This document shows, in pieces, positions 56,765 through 64,000 of a DNA stretch of 64,000 nt. The translations under genes were made by a program, and so were the position numbers. The notes under the pieces were generated by a model, which was not told the DNA's origin, did not search any database, and worked only from the letters and a program-made list of their open reading frames with translations. The stretch comes from Spirochaetales bacterium (GTDB lineage Bacteria > Spirochaetota > Spirochaetia > Treponematales > Treponemataceae): assembly GCA_003252395.1 (NCBI GenBank), contig QKEL01000009.1, positions 1-64,000 of the forward strand. The letters run 5' to 3'. Every line of letters begins with the position of its first letter. Within the stretch, counting starts at the first letter, position 1.

Positions 56765-59419
56765 TTAACTATTCCAATGCTTAGTAATGTAGTTTGTAGC
56801 TTCTTCAATATCTAAGTGTTGAACTGAAGCCGCTGCACGTATAACGAATATTTTATCATTTTCAATCCTGACATAAACAGGTTTTGAAGATTTTAAAACT
56901 TTTACATAGAAAACTTTTTTATCTGCTATAGATATTATAGAATGGTCAATAAATCCAAATACACTTTTTTCAAAATATTGTGTCATAAGTTGATTAAAAT
57001 AAAGTATTAATCCATCTTCATTTTGCTTCTTTAAAGTCTTAAGATCTAGATCGATTCCGATTATATTTGAATAATCATCAATACCAATATATAAATTTCC
57101 TCCATCGGTATTAAGAAATGCAGCAAGCGCCTTTATAACAACAAGTTCTAGATCCTTGTTTACTTCATTCCTCCGGAAATCCCAGCGTAATGATGACTTA
57201 AACTCAATTTTCCTGCCTTCACCTTTTTTAATATTTTCTATGTGTTTCGCATTTTGTTCTTGTTCATTTTGAGTAGTTACTTGATCTTTTTTCATTGATA
57301 GATACACGACTCCATTATGTTCTTCTTTGTTAAAAATATTATTGTGTTTATTAATAACTCCATAAATGTTAGCACGTATCTCACCTTGACTGTAAAAATG
57401 ATTAACAATTGACCGTAGAGGTAACAATTTATCTCTTGAATTATTTATATACTCAATAATATTTTGGTTTAGAATTTCTAATTTACTACTTGTTTTTCCC
57501 TGATCTGGTATTTTTACTTCTTTATTAAAGTAATAATAATTCTTAATACCTTTTTTTAGTTTTATTAGATAAGGACATTTATTGAATCTTACATGACAGT
57601 AACTCTCAGACCAGAATACATCATATTTCTCAAGTTTCTCTTGAAGTTCTTTAAGTAATAATTCCTTTTTAAGAGTAACTCTGTATATATCTCGTAAATA
57701 CTCGTGTAACCGATCTGCGTCAACAATCTCGTTTTCGTCACCAATTTCTTTTGCATCTGGATACGAGTTTCGCCATTCTCTTAAAATATAACGACCTCTA
57801 TCTATTTTTAAGAATTTATCTTTATGTTGTAGTAGTATTGATGGCACAGATTGAGGTCTTATGTCAGATCTAAAAGAATTAATGTGGTCAACTATCATCT
57901 TTACAGAGCATGGTGCGTTGTAATGATGAAAAGCATCTAATACCAATTCAATTATCGACTGAGTATTATAATTCCATTCAGATAAGATCCATTTCCCTGT
58001 TCTACCAATAGCTTTAAAACGATCATCAGATGCCATTTGATTATTTAAGGATCGAACTGAGTCTCTCGGTTTTTGACCTCTTGTTACTAACTGATGCTGT
58101 AATTCTCTAAAAATGTCATTCGAATGCAACACCTCATGCTTTTCTGAAAGTATTCTATAAGCCATATCTTTTAAAGATGTGAGTTTAGTAAAAGTAAGTT
58201 GAAATGATTTATCGGTTCCAATGATTCTGAGTTCTATATAAGGAATAATTGAAATTGCATGTTCAATAATTTCTTTTGATGGTGTAATCTTACTCCTTTT
58301 TAATTTAATAACTAAATCGAAAAGTGAAATAGGTTTAACGGATTGTTGAAGTATTGCAATAATTGAATTGCAAACTTTATGGAATTGATTATTATCAAGG
58401 CTGCCGGTTCTGTAAAAATAACCAACGTCTTCGTATTTCCCATTTGTAAAACCTAATAACTCAAAAACAAAAAACACAATTGGTCTAGGAGAAATATTTT
58501 TTGTTACTAATTTTTCTTTTAATTGATCAAGAGCGTCAGTTTCGGTTATAAAAAGCTGATCCTGAAAAATATTATATAGGTCATCAAACGTAGAAACAAT
58601 CTTCTTGTTCGCATAACAAAAAGGTTTTTTTAAGATATTACCCGAGAGTAAAAGATTAATCCTTGACACTTGATTTTCTTCGATTTGCCTAATGCGCTCT
58701 CTTGTGAGCTCATAGAAAATTCCGATTTCTTCCAGAGTGTATTGCTTATTTCCTAGCAAACCATATCTTTTGGATAAAATATCTTGGGCTTTCGAATCAT
58801 TTAAAATATTAAAATACTCAATAACAAGATTGTCTACATTACTAAAGAAATCATCATTTATATTTTGTGGTAATAGTCTAGGAGAATACTTTATAGATTC
58901 TTTGATTAATATGTCTGGTGTCGTGAATACTATACTCAATAAAGAATTGAATTCATCAACAGTAGTTTTCCCAACTGAAGCTTGAATAGATAAATAATCT
59001 GGCGTAATTTTTATAACATCATTAATAGTAGTAAGGCCCATTTTTTCAAATGTTTTTCGCAATTTGTTACTAATTGAATCTTTTAAATACTTGATATTTA
59101 TACAATTTACTTCACTATCAATATCAAAAGAAAAAAAGCCTTGATCAGCAGAAACTTTAACAAGGCTCTCAGGATCATTTTTTAGTTTTTCTTGGAGTTC
59201 AATGAATTCCTCTACTGTTTTAGTCCCTACAGATTTTAGCAAACGAAAATCTTCTAGTTTTATATGAGATATTTCATCAACATTCTTCAGACCAAGAGTA
59301 TTGAACTTATTTAATAGTCTGTTTGAGACCTGTTTCCTCAGGTGACTAATTGGAACTTGCTCACTCATATGTCTTATAAACTCCATAAATGTTTTGTTTT
59401 GAATCAAGAAGGAAAACAT
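56765..59419 (-). CDS. Sigma-4/HARE-HTH/Schlafen (AlbA_2) fusion protein
   Basis: This 884-residue protein has an unusual architecture. Two RNA-polymerase alpha-CTD-like helix-hairpin modules (about 31-77 and 113-160; DFRLLKSVGTKTVEEFIELQ is typical) are followed by a sigma-70 region-4 helix-turn-helix (about 205-258; YTLEEIGIFYELTRERIRQIE). A HARE-HTH-like winged helix (about 414-485; ILSEKHEVLHSNDIFRELQ and TGKWILSEW) and a second winged helix (about 490-550) come next. The C-terminus is a Schlafen-type AlbA_2 domain (about 732-880; GRKIEFKSSLRW, FLNTDGGNLYIGIDD). No TM or signal is present. It lies downstream of hsdR on the same strand with its own 14-bp palindrome upstream. DNA-templated sensing at polymerase coupled to an AlbA_2 effector is inferred. 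The exact start (59419 or internal ATGs) is uncertain. Confidence 0.8.
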   Translation of the reverse strand: MFSFLIQNKTFMEFIRHMSEQVPISHLRKQVSNRLLNKFNTLGLKNVDEISHIKLEDFRLLKSVGTKTVEEFIELQEKLKNDPESLVKVSADQGFFSFDIDSEVNCINIKYLKDSISNKLRKTFEKMGLTTINDVIKITPDYLSIQASVGKTTVDEFNSLLSIVFTTPDILIKESIKYSPRLLPQNINDDFFSNVDNLVIEYFNILNDSKAQDILSKRYGLLGNKQYTLEEIGIFYELTRERIRQIEENQVSRINLLLSGNILKKPFCYANKKIVSTFDDLYNIFQDQLFITETDALDQLKEKLVTKNISPRPIVFFVFELLGFTNGKYEDVGYFYRTGSLDNNQFHKVCNSIIAILQQSVKPISLFDLVIKLKRSKITPSKEIIEHAISIIPYIELRIIGTDKSFQLTFTKLTSLKDMAYRILSEKHEVLHSNDIFRELQHQLVTRGQKPRDSVRSLNNQMASDDRFKAIGRTGKWILSEWNYNTQSIIELVLDAFHHYNAPCSVKMIVDHINSFRSDIRPQSVPSILLQHKDKFLKIDRGRYILREWRNSYPDAKEIGDENEIVDADRLHEYLRDIYRVTLKKELLLKELQEKLEKYDVFWSESYCHVRFNKCPYLIKLKKGIKNYYYFNKEVKIPDQGKTSSKLEILNQNIIEYINNSRDKLLPLRSIVNHFYSQGEIRANIYGVINKHNNIFNKEEHNGVVYLSMKKDQVTTQNEQEQNAKHIENIKKGEGRKIEFKSSLRWDFRRNEVNKDLELVVIKALAAFLNTDGGNLYIGIDDYSNIIGIDLDLKTLKKQNEDGLILYFNQLMTQYFEKSVFGFIDHSIISIADKKVFYVKVLKSSKPVYVRIENDKIFVIRAAASVQHLDIEEATNYITKHWNS

Positions 59420-59475
59420 TTAATCCGCTAACTTGCTTGTATTAGTCCAATAAGGATAAAAATAGACTAATTTTT

Positions 59476-59489
59476 ACTAGAATTCTAGT
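59476..59489. promoter_or_regulatory. 14-bp perfect palindrome upstream of the sigma-4/AlbA_2 gene
   Basis: ACTAGAATTCTAGT lies 57 bp before the start codon. A second inverted repeat, ATTAGTC (59441-59447) with GACTAAT (59465-59471), lies between it and the gene. These suggest a dedicated operator, possibly autoregulatory given the protein's helix-turn-helix domains. Confidence 0.55.
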
Positions 59490-59673
59490 TGTTTATTGTA
59501 TCACATGCGTTTAGGGAATATATAATATTTATTCTGATTCTTTTATTCTAACATTCGTTATACTCTTTTATATAGAACCTTGAAACTGAAAAACAACATT
59601 TACTCATAGAAAAATATTTAACGACATAATATTTTCTGCCAACCGTAACAATATGTTTTGTCATTATCCTCTC

Positions 59674-62600
59674 CTATTGTGCCTCGCGGTCCTTTAGAAA
59701 CGCCCAATAAGCCAAGTCCCGGATAATTTGGATAAAATCATCTCGCTTTTTTGCATCAGTCATTATTTGCTTAGCCAAATCAGAATTAACTTTCTCTTGT
59801 TCCTCAACTGCTGTTAAAATTGCTTCCATCAGCTCGTCTGATTCCTCAAACTGCTTCTTGGTATTGTTTTCAGCCTGAGTTCGTAAAATACTGTTCTCAA
59901 GAAGCTTATCTCTGACAGCAAATGCATAGTTAACCAGATCAGAATCCGAAAGCTCGCCCTCGAAGATCAGATTAAGTTGCTCGATTAGTTCCAAGAGTTT
60001 TACTCGCTCTGGATCGTGGCTTGCTCCAGAGCCAACTTCGGTATAAGCAGCTTCCATTTCATTTACAGATTCAGGATCGAGTTTAAGGTGAATAGAATCC
60101 TTGGGCTTTATCGCATAATGGGAAAGGCGAACACCGGTGAGATCAATCGGCTCATTCTCCTTTCCATCACGAATGATTCCCTGCATAATCGGTAAAACTT
60201 CTTTGAAGAAGGCATACCGTTTCTCAAGACCAAGATCGTCCCCGTAGTCATAAATCTGAGTTAGGAATTCGAATAGTTTACAGAACGAAGCAAGGTCTTT
60301 AACAAATAGCTCGCAACCGTCTTTGGCTTCATTATCCTCATGCGATAGGGCAGATAGATATTTTTCCTTGAGGCGCTGCACTGGAGGCTGAAGATATTTC
60401 TGAAGCTGGAAGTGATTGTTCCTTGCTCGCTTTGGGTTCCAATACCAATCTGCGAAAGCTTCAACTTCTGATTCAAGGTAGATACCAACAGCATCAAGCT
60501 TGTTTTCAAGCGTATAAAGCAGGTTGGGATCAGTTCCAGTCGGGAGGGTTGCAGAACGATAGTATTGCTGGAAATCGGCCAGAATTAACTCTGGATCGTT
60601 TACAAAGTCCAGCACAACCGTCCAGTCTTTCCCCGGATAGGTTCGATTTAAGCGGGATAGTGTCTGAACAGTAGCTACTCCAGACAGTTTCTTGTCTACA
60701 TACATGGCAACCAGTTTTGGTTGATCAAAACCAGTTTGGAATTTATTCGCCACCAAAAGAATCTGATAGTCATTGGTATCCAGAGCTTCTTTCAAGTCCA
60801 TCCGATGAAGTCCGGGATTCATGTTGTATTCATTGTATGGAAGATCAGCAAGGTCTTTAACTTCGATATCCCCGGAGAAGGCTACAAGTGTTCCAATCGG
60901 GTATCGATTAGCTTTAATGTATTCATCGATAGCCAGTTTGTAGCGGATTACCTCTTCTCGACTCGCAGTCACCACCATAGCTTTCGCCTGTCCATTAAGT
61001 CGCCATGCGACATGCTCCCGGAAGTGTTCTACAATCGTTTTAACTTTCTGGGAGATGTTGTGTTCATGGAGCCTAACCCAGCGATTTAGCGCTTTCTTGG
61101 CTTTATTCTTTAAGACCTCATCTTGATCCTGTTCTGCACTATCCTGAATAAGCTTGTAGGCTACTTTATAGGAAATATAGTTTTGGAGGGGGTCAAGGAT
61201 GAAACCCTCTTCGATAGCCTGACGCATACTGTATGTATGAAAGGGTCGCTTTACGCCATCAGAGCCGAGCGTTCCAAAGAGTTCCATGGTTTTAGCTTTC
61301 GGTGTGGCAGTGAAGGCATAATATGAAACATTCTTTGGCTGATTTCGCGCTCCAAGATCGTTAGCAATCAAGTCTTCCGCGCTTATTTCTTCTTCGTCAT
61401 AGCCTTCTTTTGCTAAGACTTTCTTCAAGGCACCTGCTGCGCCGCCGGTTTGGGATGTGTGAGCTTCATCAGCTATGACGGCAAAATGTTTCTGCTTGAG
61501 GTCTTCATCGCTTCCAATCTTCTCGAGAAGCGGCTTGAAGGTTTGGATCGTTACGACAATGACTCGCTTGCCGCCAAGGAGAGCATCACGGAGCTTTGAT
61601 GATTTTGCCCCTTCATCATTGGTGATACCTTCAACAACACCCATAGTTTTCTGAAACTGATAGATGTTATCGCGGAGTTGACTATCGAGCACGGTGCGAT
61701 CTGTAATGACCAAAACCGCATCGTAAACTGGATTATCCTCTTCATCCTGTAATCCTGATAAATGATGGGCGAGCCATGCAATGGAGTTGGATTTGCCCGA
61801 TCCAGCAGAATGTTGGACGAGATAGCGATGTCCAGCTTTTTCCTGTTTTGATGTTTCTACCAGCTTCTTGACCGCATCCCATTGATGATAACGGGGAAAT
61901 ATCATTCGTTCACTGATAGATTTGTGCCCATTACTATCAGTCTTTTCTGATCGCTCAAGATGCACGAAATCCGAAAGAATATGTAGCCAATTATCGCGCT
62001 GTAGCACCGATTCCCAGAGATACGCAGTCCGAGGACCTGATGGATTCACCGGATTCCCCTTTCCTTCGTTATCACCTTTGTTGAAGGGAAGGAAATAAGT
62101 AGATTCACCTGCAAGTTTGGTTGTCATAAAGACTTCTTCAGTGGAGACTGCAAAGTGAACGACACAGCGACTCTTGAACTGTAGAAGGGATTCAAGTCGA
62201 TTTGATTGAGTATCTTTGGGAAGCCGGTCTTTCTTGTATTGTTTGATTGCAGCCCAAACTGACTGCGTGCTTTCAGTCTTTAGCTCAAGAGTAGCTATCG
62301 GGAGTCCATTTAGGAAGAGCACAAGGTCAATGGAGTTTTTATTGTTTGCAGAATAGAAAACCTGTCTGACTACACGAAGGGTGTTTTTTTCGTAGAGTTG
62401 TGTTGCTTCAGGGTTTCTGGTGCTTCGAGGCTTTGATTGCATCATGGCAAAGTAGGTTCCGCCAGCTCCAGCTATCTTGAAGCCATGGCGAAGGACGTGA
62501 AGAGTGCCCAGTTGATCGAGTTCAGTGCAAAGTCTGCTCAGAAAATATTCTTCTGCTTTCGCTCCATGCTGGGATACAAGCCGATCCCATGCATCATTAT

Positions 62601-62748
62601 AGGAGGTTTTCACCCATGAAAGAACATCTTCTGTATAGAGGGCTTGTTCTACATTATAGTTTTCCGATTTGCCTTCAACCCATCCTGTAGAGGCAAGATG
62701 AGAGACTATATCGGTCTCAAATTGTTTTTCAAGATGGACATTATTCAT
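59674..62748 (-). CDS. hsdR: Type I restriction enzyme, HsdR subunit
   Basis: This 1024-residue motor and nuclease subunit has an N-terminal PD-(D/E)xK nuclease with Asp141 and Glu155-x-Lys157 (IDLVLFLNGLPIATLELKT). An SF2 translocase follows with Walker A HSAGSGKS (313-320), a DEAH box in VIADEAHTSQ and QTGFDQPKL/LSRLNRTYPGKD as later helicase motifs. The C-terminal helical region binds the methylase core. Length is normal and all motifs look intact, so it should be active if HsdM is present. Its start overlaps the hsdS stop by 4 bp. Confidence 0.95.
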   Translation of the reverse strand: MNNVHLEKQFETDIVSHLASTGWVEGKSENYNVEQALYTEDVLSWVKTSYNDAWDRLVSQHGAKAEEYFLSRLCTELDQLGTLHVLRHGFKIAGAGGTYFAMMQSKPRSTRNPEATQLYEKNTLRVVRQVFYSANNKNSIDLVLFLNGLPIATLELKTESTQSVWAAIKQYKKDRLPKDTQSNRLESLLQFKSRCVVHFAVSTEEVFMTTKLAGESTYFLPFNKGDNEGKGNPVNPSGPRTAYLWESVLQRDNWLHILSDFVHLERSEKTDSNGHKSISERMIFPRYHQWDAVKKLVETSKQEKAGHRYLVQHSAGSGKSNSIAWLAHHLSGLQDEEDNPVYDAVLVITDRTVLDSQLRDNIYQFQKTMGVVEGITNDEGAKSSKLRDALLGGKRVIVVTIQTFKPLLEKIGSDEDLKQKHFAVIADEAHTSQTGGAAGALKKVLAKEGYDEEEISAEDLIANDLGARNQPKNVSYYAFTATPKAKTMELFGTLGSDGVKRPFHTYSMRQAIEEGFILDPLQNYISYKVAYKLIQDSAEQDQDEVLKNKAKKALNRWVRLHEHNISQKVKTIVEHFREHVAWRLNGQAKAMVVTASREEVIRYKLAIDEYIKANRYPIGTLVAFSGDIEVKDLADLPYNEYNMNPGLHRMDLKEALDTNDYQILLVANKFQTGFDQPKLVAMYVDKKLSGVATVQTLSRLNRTYPGKDWTVVLDFVNDPELILADFQQYYRSATLPTGTDPNLLYTLENKLDAVGIYLESEVEAFADWYWNPKRARNNHFQLQKYLQPPVQRLKEKYLSALSHEDNEAKDGCELFVKDLASFCKLFEFLTQIYDYGDDLGLEKRYAFFKEVLPIMQGIIRDGKENEPIDLTGVRLSHYAIKPKDSIHLKLDPESVNEMEAAYTEVGSGASHDPERVKLLELIEQLNLIFEGELSDSDLVNYAFAVRDKLLENSILRTQAENNTKKQFEESDELMEAILTAVEEQEKVNSDLAKQIMTDAKKRDDFIQIIRDLAYWAFLKDREAQ

Positions 62749-64000
62749 ACCAGAGCCTCCACATTGATTTTCCCTGTGACAGCATTGGTGATTAGAGCGG
62801 AACGATGTTCATTTAGGAGAGAAATGGAGGATTCGGTTTCAAGGATTAATGAATCAACTTTTTGTAGATGTTGTGTTAAGTATTTGGCAATATGTTGCTG
62901 TTCTCGGAGCGAAGGGAAAACGAATTTTGTATCTCTAATTTGAGCTTGACTAATATTGGGGTCCTTTCTACTGCTTTCTGCACCAATCATCCAATACGGA
63001 CGATAAAACTGAACAAAATAATGTAGAAAAAAGGGAGACGAACACGAGGCAGGGAGAATACCACATAGTGCTTGATTTACTGTTGATGGTGATGTTAACA
63101 ATCCTGATTTTCCTATAGTTCCTTCTCCACCATACATCGCAATGAGGACGGTTTCTGATGGTAGCATTTTACAAGCACTGTTTTTTAGTGCAAGTTCGGA
63201 AATAAAGATTTCTCCACATGATAACGGCATATCATTCAAGTCTGTTGTTCGAATCCAAGAAATAGTCCCGTTATAGTTCTCATTTATATTAGTATCAGGT
63301 GTTGATCCGCTCAAAGTTTGAAAATACCATTTGACAGGACCCACGTCCCACCCTTCCGGTATTTCTCCAAGCCATTCAACTCCAGAATCCTTAAACTTGA
63401 CAGGCTTAGCCCATTCCCCAAATTCAGGATCATCCGGGCTTACGAGTTCAGACAATCCTCTGGTTACAGCATGAGAGATGAGTGCTTGCCGCTTTTCTTG
63501 AAGGAGCGCAATAAGTTCTTCATAGTCTTTAATGAGTCCATCTATTTTAGCGGTTTCAGTATCGAGGAAGGTGGCTATGCATTTTTGTGTTCTTAACTCC
63601 GGAATAGGAATGTAAAACTTGTTTATATCTTCCTGAAAGAGATGAGGAACTCCCATTCCACCACGAAAAAGTTGAATAACTGCTTTCATGTATCCACTAT
63701 CCAGCAAGAACTTAAGAAAGAACCCATATAGCCTTTTATACGGTGTAATAACAGCTATAGAACTATTAACTGTCGCAGGTTTCGGGAGTTTTCTAACAAT
63801 ATTCACAGTTCCAAGAGTTGATCCATCTTTCGCTAATAAGACATCACCAATTCTCAGTTGTATTTCAGGTGATTCAGCATATCTTTCATTATTTATGTAA
63901 TTTACATTCTCAAAGTCAATTTCTCTATCTTTTATATTCGGCGTAGATAGAAAAATATACCCTTCATCAACATATTCTTCTGCCTTAAGACCTTTCCATC
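62745..64000 (-). CDS. hsdS: Type I restriction enzyme, HsdS specificity subunit (partial)
   Basis: The frame is open to the window edge, so the N-terminus is missing; about 418 codons are visible. Two target-recognition halves are seen: the end of TRD1 (YIFLSTPNIKDREIDFENV, IGDVLLAKDGSTLG) with its coiled spacer (LRTQKCIATFLDTETAKIDG), and TRD2 (VEWLGEIPEGWDVG, WIRTTDLNDM) with a second coil (LREQQHIAKYLTQHLQKVDS). Together they read a bipartite DNA target. hsdM is expected just beyond 64,000. Confidence 0.93.
   Translation of the reverse strand, partial: WKGLKAEEYVDEGYIFLSTPNIKDREIDFENVNYINNERYAESPEIQLRIGDVLLAKDGSTLGTVNIVRKLPKPATVNSSIAVITPYKRLYGFFLKFLLDSGYMKAVIQLFRGGMGVPHLFQEDINKFYIPIPELRTQKCIATFLDTETAKIDGLIKDYEELIALLQEKRQALISHAVTRGLSELVSPDDPEFGEWAKPVKFKDSGVEWLGEIPEGWDVGPVKWYFQTLSGSTPDTNINENYNGTISWIRTTDLNDMPLSCGEIFISELALKNSACKMLPSETVLIAMYGGEGTIGKSGLLTSPSTVNQALCGILPASCSSPFFLHYFVQFYRPYWMIGAESSRKDPNISQAQIRDTKFVFPSLREQQHIAKYLTQHLQKVDSLILETESSISLLNEHRSALITNAVTGKINVEALV

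Larger units (their letters stand above)
49238..64000. mobile_element. AT-rich integrative element at tRNA-Leu, right end outside window
   Basis: Base composition drops sharply just after tRNA-Leu and stays AT-rich to the window edge. The first gene is a complete tyrosine recombinase pointing inward. Cargo includes a recombinase fragment, a methyltransferase, a replication-type gene, several orphans and a type I restriction locus with an unusual neighbour. I found no second copy of the tRNA 3' end, so the right attachment site lies beyond 64,000. No conjugation genes are visible in this part. Confidence 0.85.

Noticed and set aside
49238..64000. Right attachment site of the element
   Set aside because: I looked for a second copy of the tRNA-Leu 3' end in the AT-rich region and found none, so the element must extend beyond the window.

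Overview
The window reads as a chromosomal segment of an anaerobic, motile, plant-sugar-using bacterium. A treponeme-like spirochaete is the best guess, with moderate confidence and without any database comparison. The reasons are the oxygen-defence proteins rubredoxin and desulfoferrodoxin, a ferredoxin-linked 2-oxoacid oxidoreductase, two chemoreceptors with CheW, a xylanase, an alpha-galactosidase and tagaturonate epimerase, and many hybrid kinase/HD-GYP signalling genes. Positions 1 to about 49,240 are GC-rich with dense, mostly single-gene units. Positions about 49,240 to the right edge are strikingly AT-rich and form an integrated element. Positions 1-3,300 are also visibly lower in GC than their right-hand neighbours.

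Layout of the core: XRE regulator, chemoreceptor and CheW (0.4-3.3 kb); a kinase/HD-GYP pair, an orphan solute-binding lipoprotein, a second kinase and a PAS-HD-GYP protein (3.3-10.5 kb); two coupled Rrf2 regulators, fluoride channel, DUF3820, LysE exporter, GH10 xylanase and MscS channel (10.7-15.1 kb); rubredoxin and metH (15.1-18.8 kb); a second kinase/HD-GYP pair (19.0-21.8 kb); a secreted protein and a tryptophan-type ABC importer (22.0-25.4 kb); uxaE, tRNA-Leu, TatD, two paralogous small proteins and a TrpR-like repressor (25.6-28.9 kb); a giant ankyrin lipoprotein, an HPt protein, and a Na+/H+ antiporter fused to a PTS EIIA domain (29-34.5 kb); fabH divergent from a four-subunit 2-oxoacid:ferredoxin oxidoreductase (34.6-38.4 kb); trkA-trkH, a transglycosylase, alpha-galactosidase, a second chemoreceptor and a nucleotide cyclase (38.5-47 kb); a 2-hydroxyacid dehydrogenase, tRNA-Val, desulfoferrodoxin and tRNA-Leu (47-49.2 kb).

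Promoters of the form TTGACA-N16/17-TATACT can be read in front of many core genes. In several cases the -10 box ends only 6-8 nt before the start codon, so these mRNAs should be leaderless. Clear palindromic operators lie at the transporter promoter (25.5 kb), in the fabH/oxidoreductase divergent region (35.7 kb) and before the Rrf2 pair (10.67 kb).

The element starts at the 3' end of tRNA-Leu(GAG) with an intact tyrosine recombinase. It then carries a catalytic-domain-less serine-recombinase-like protein, a frameshifted small gene, a DNA methyltransferase, repeated mini-ORFs, several orphan small proteins and a replication-type gene preceded by a 19-bp perfect hairpin. It ends in a leftward block encoding HsdS (cut by the window edge), HsdR and an 884-residue protein. 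That protein joins RNA-polymerase alpha-CTD-like repeats, a sigma-70 region-4 domain, HARE-like winged helices and a C-terminal Schlafen/AlbA_2 domain. This last protein, beside a type I restriction system, is the strongest candidate here for an under-described defence or regulatory system. The right end of the element and hsdM must lie beyond the window.
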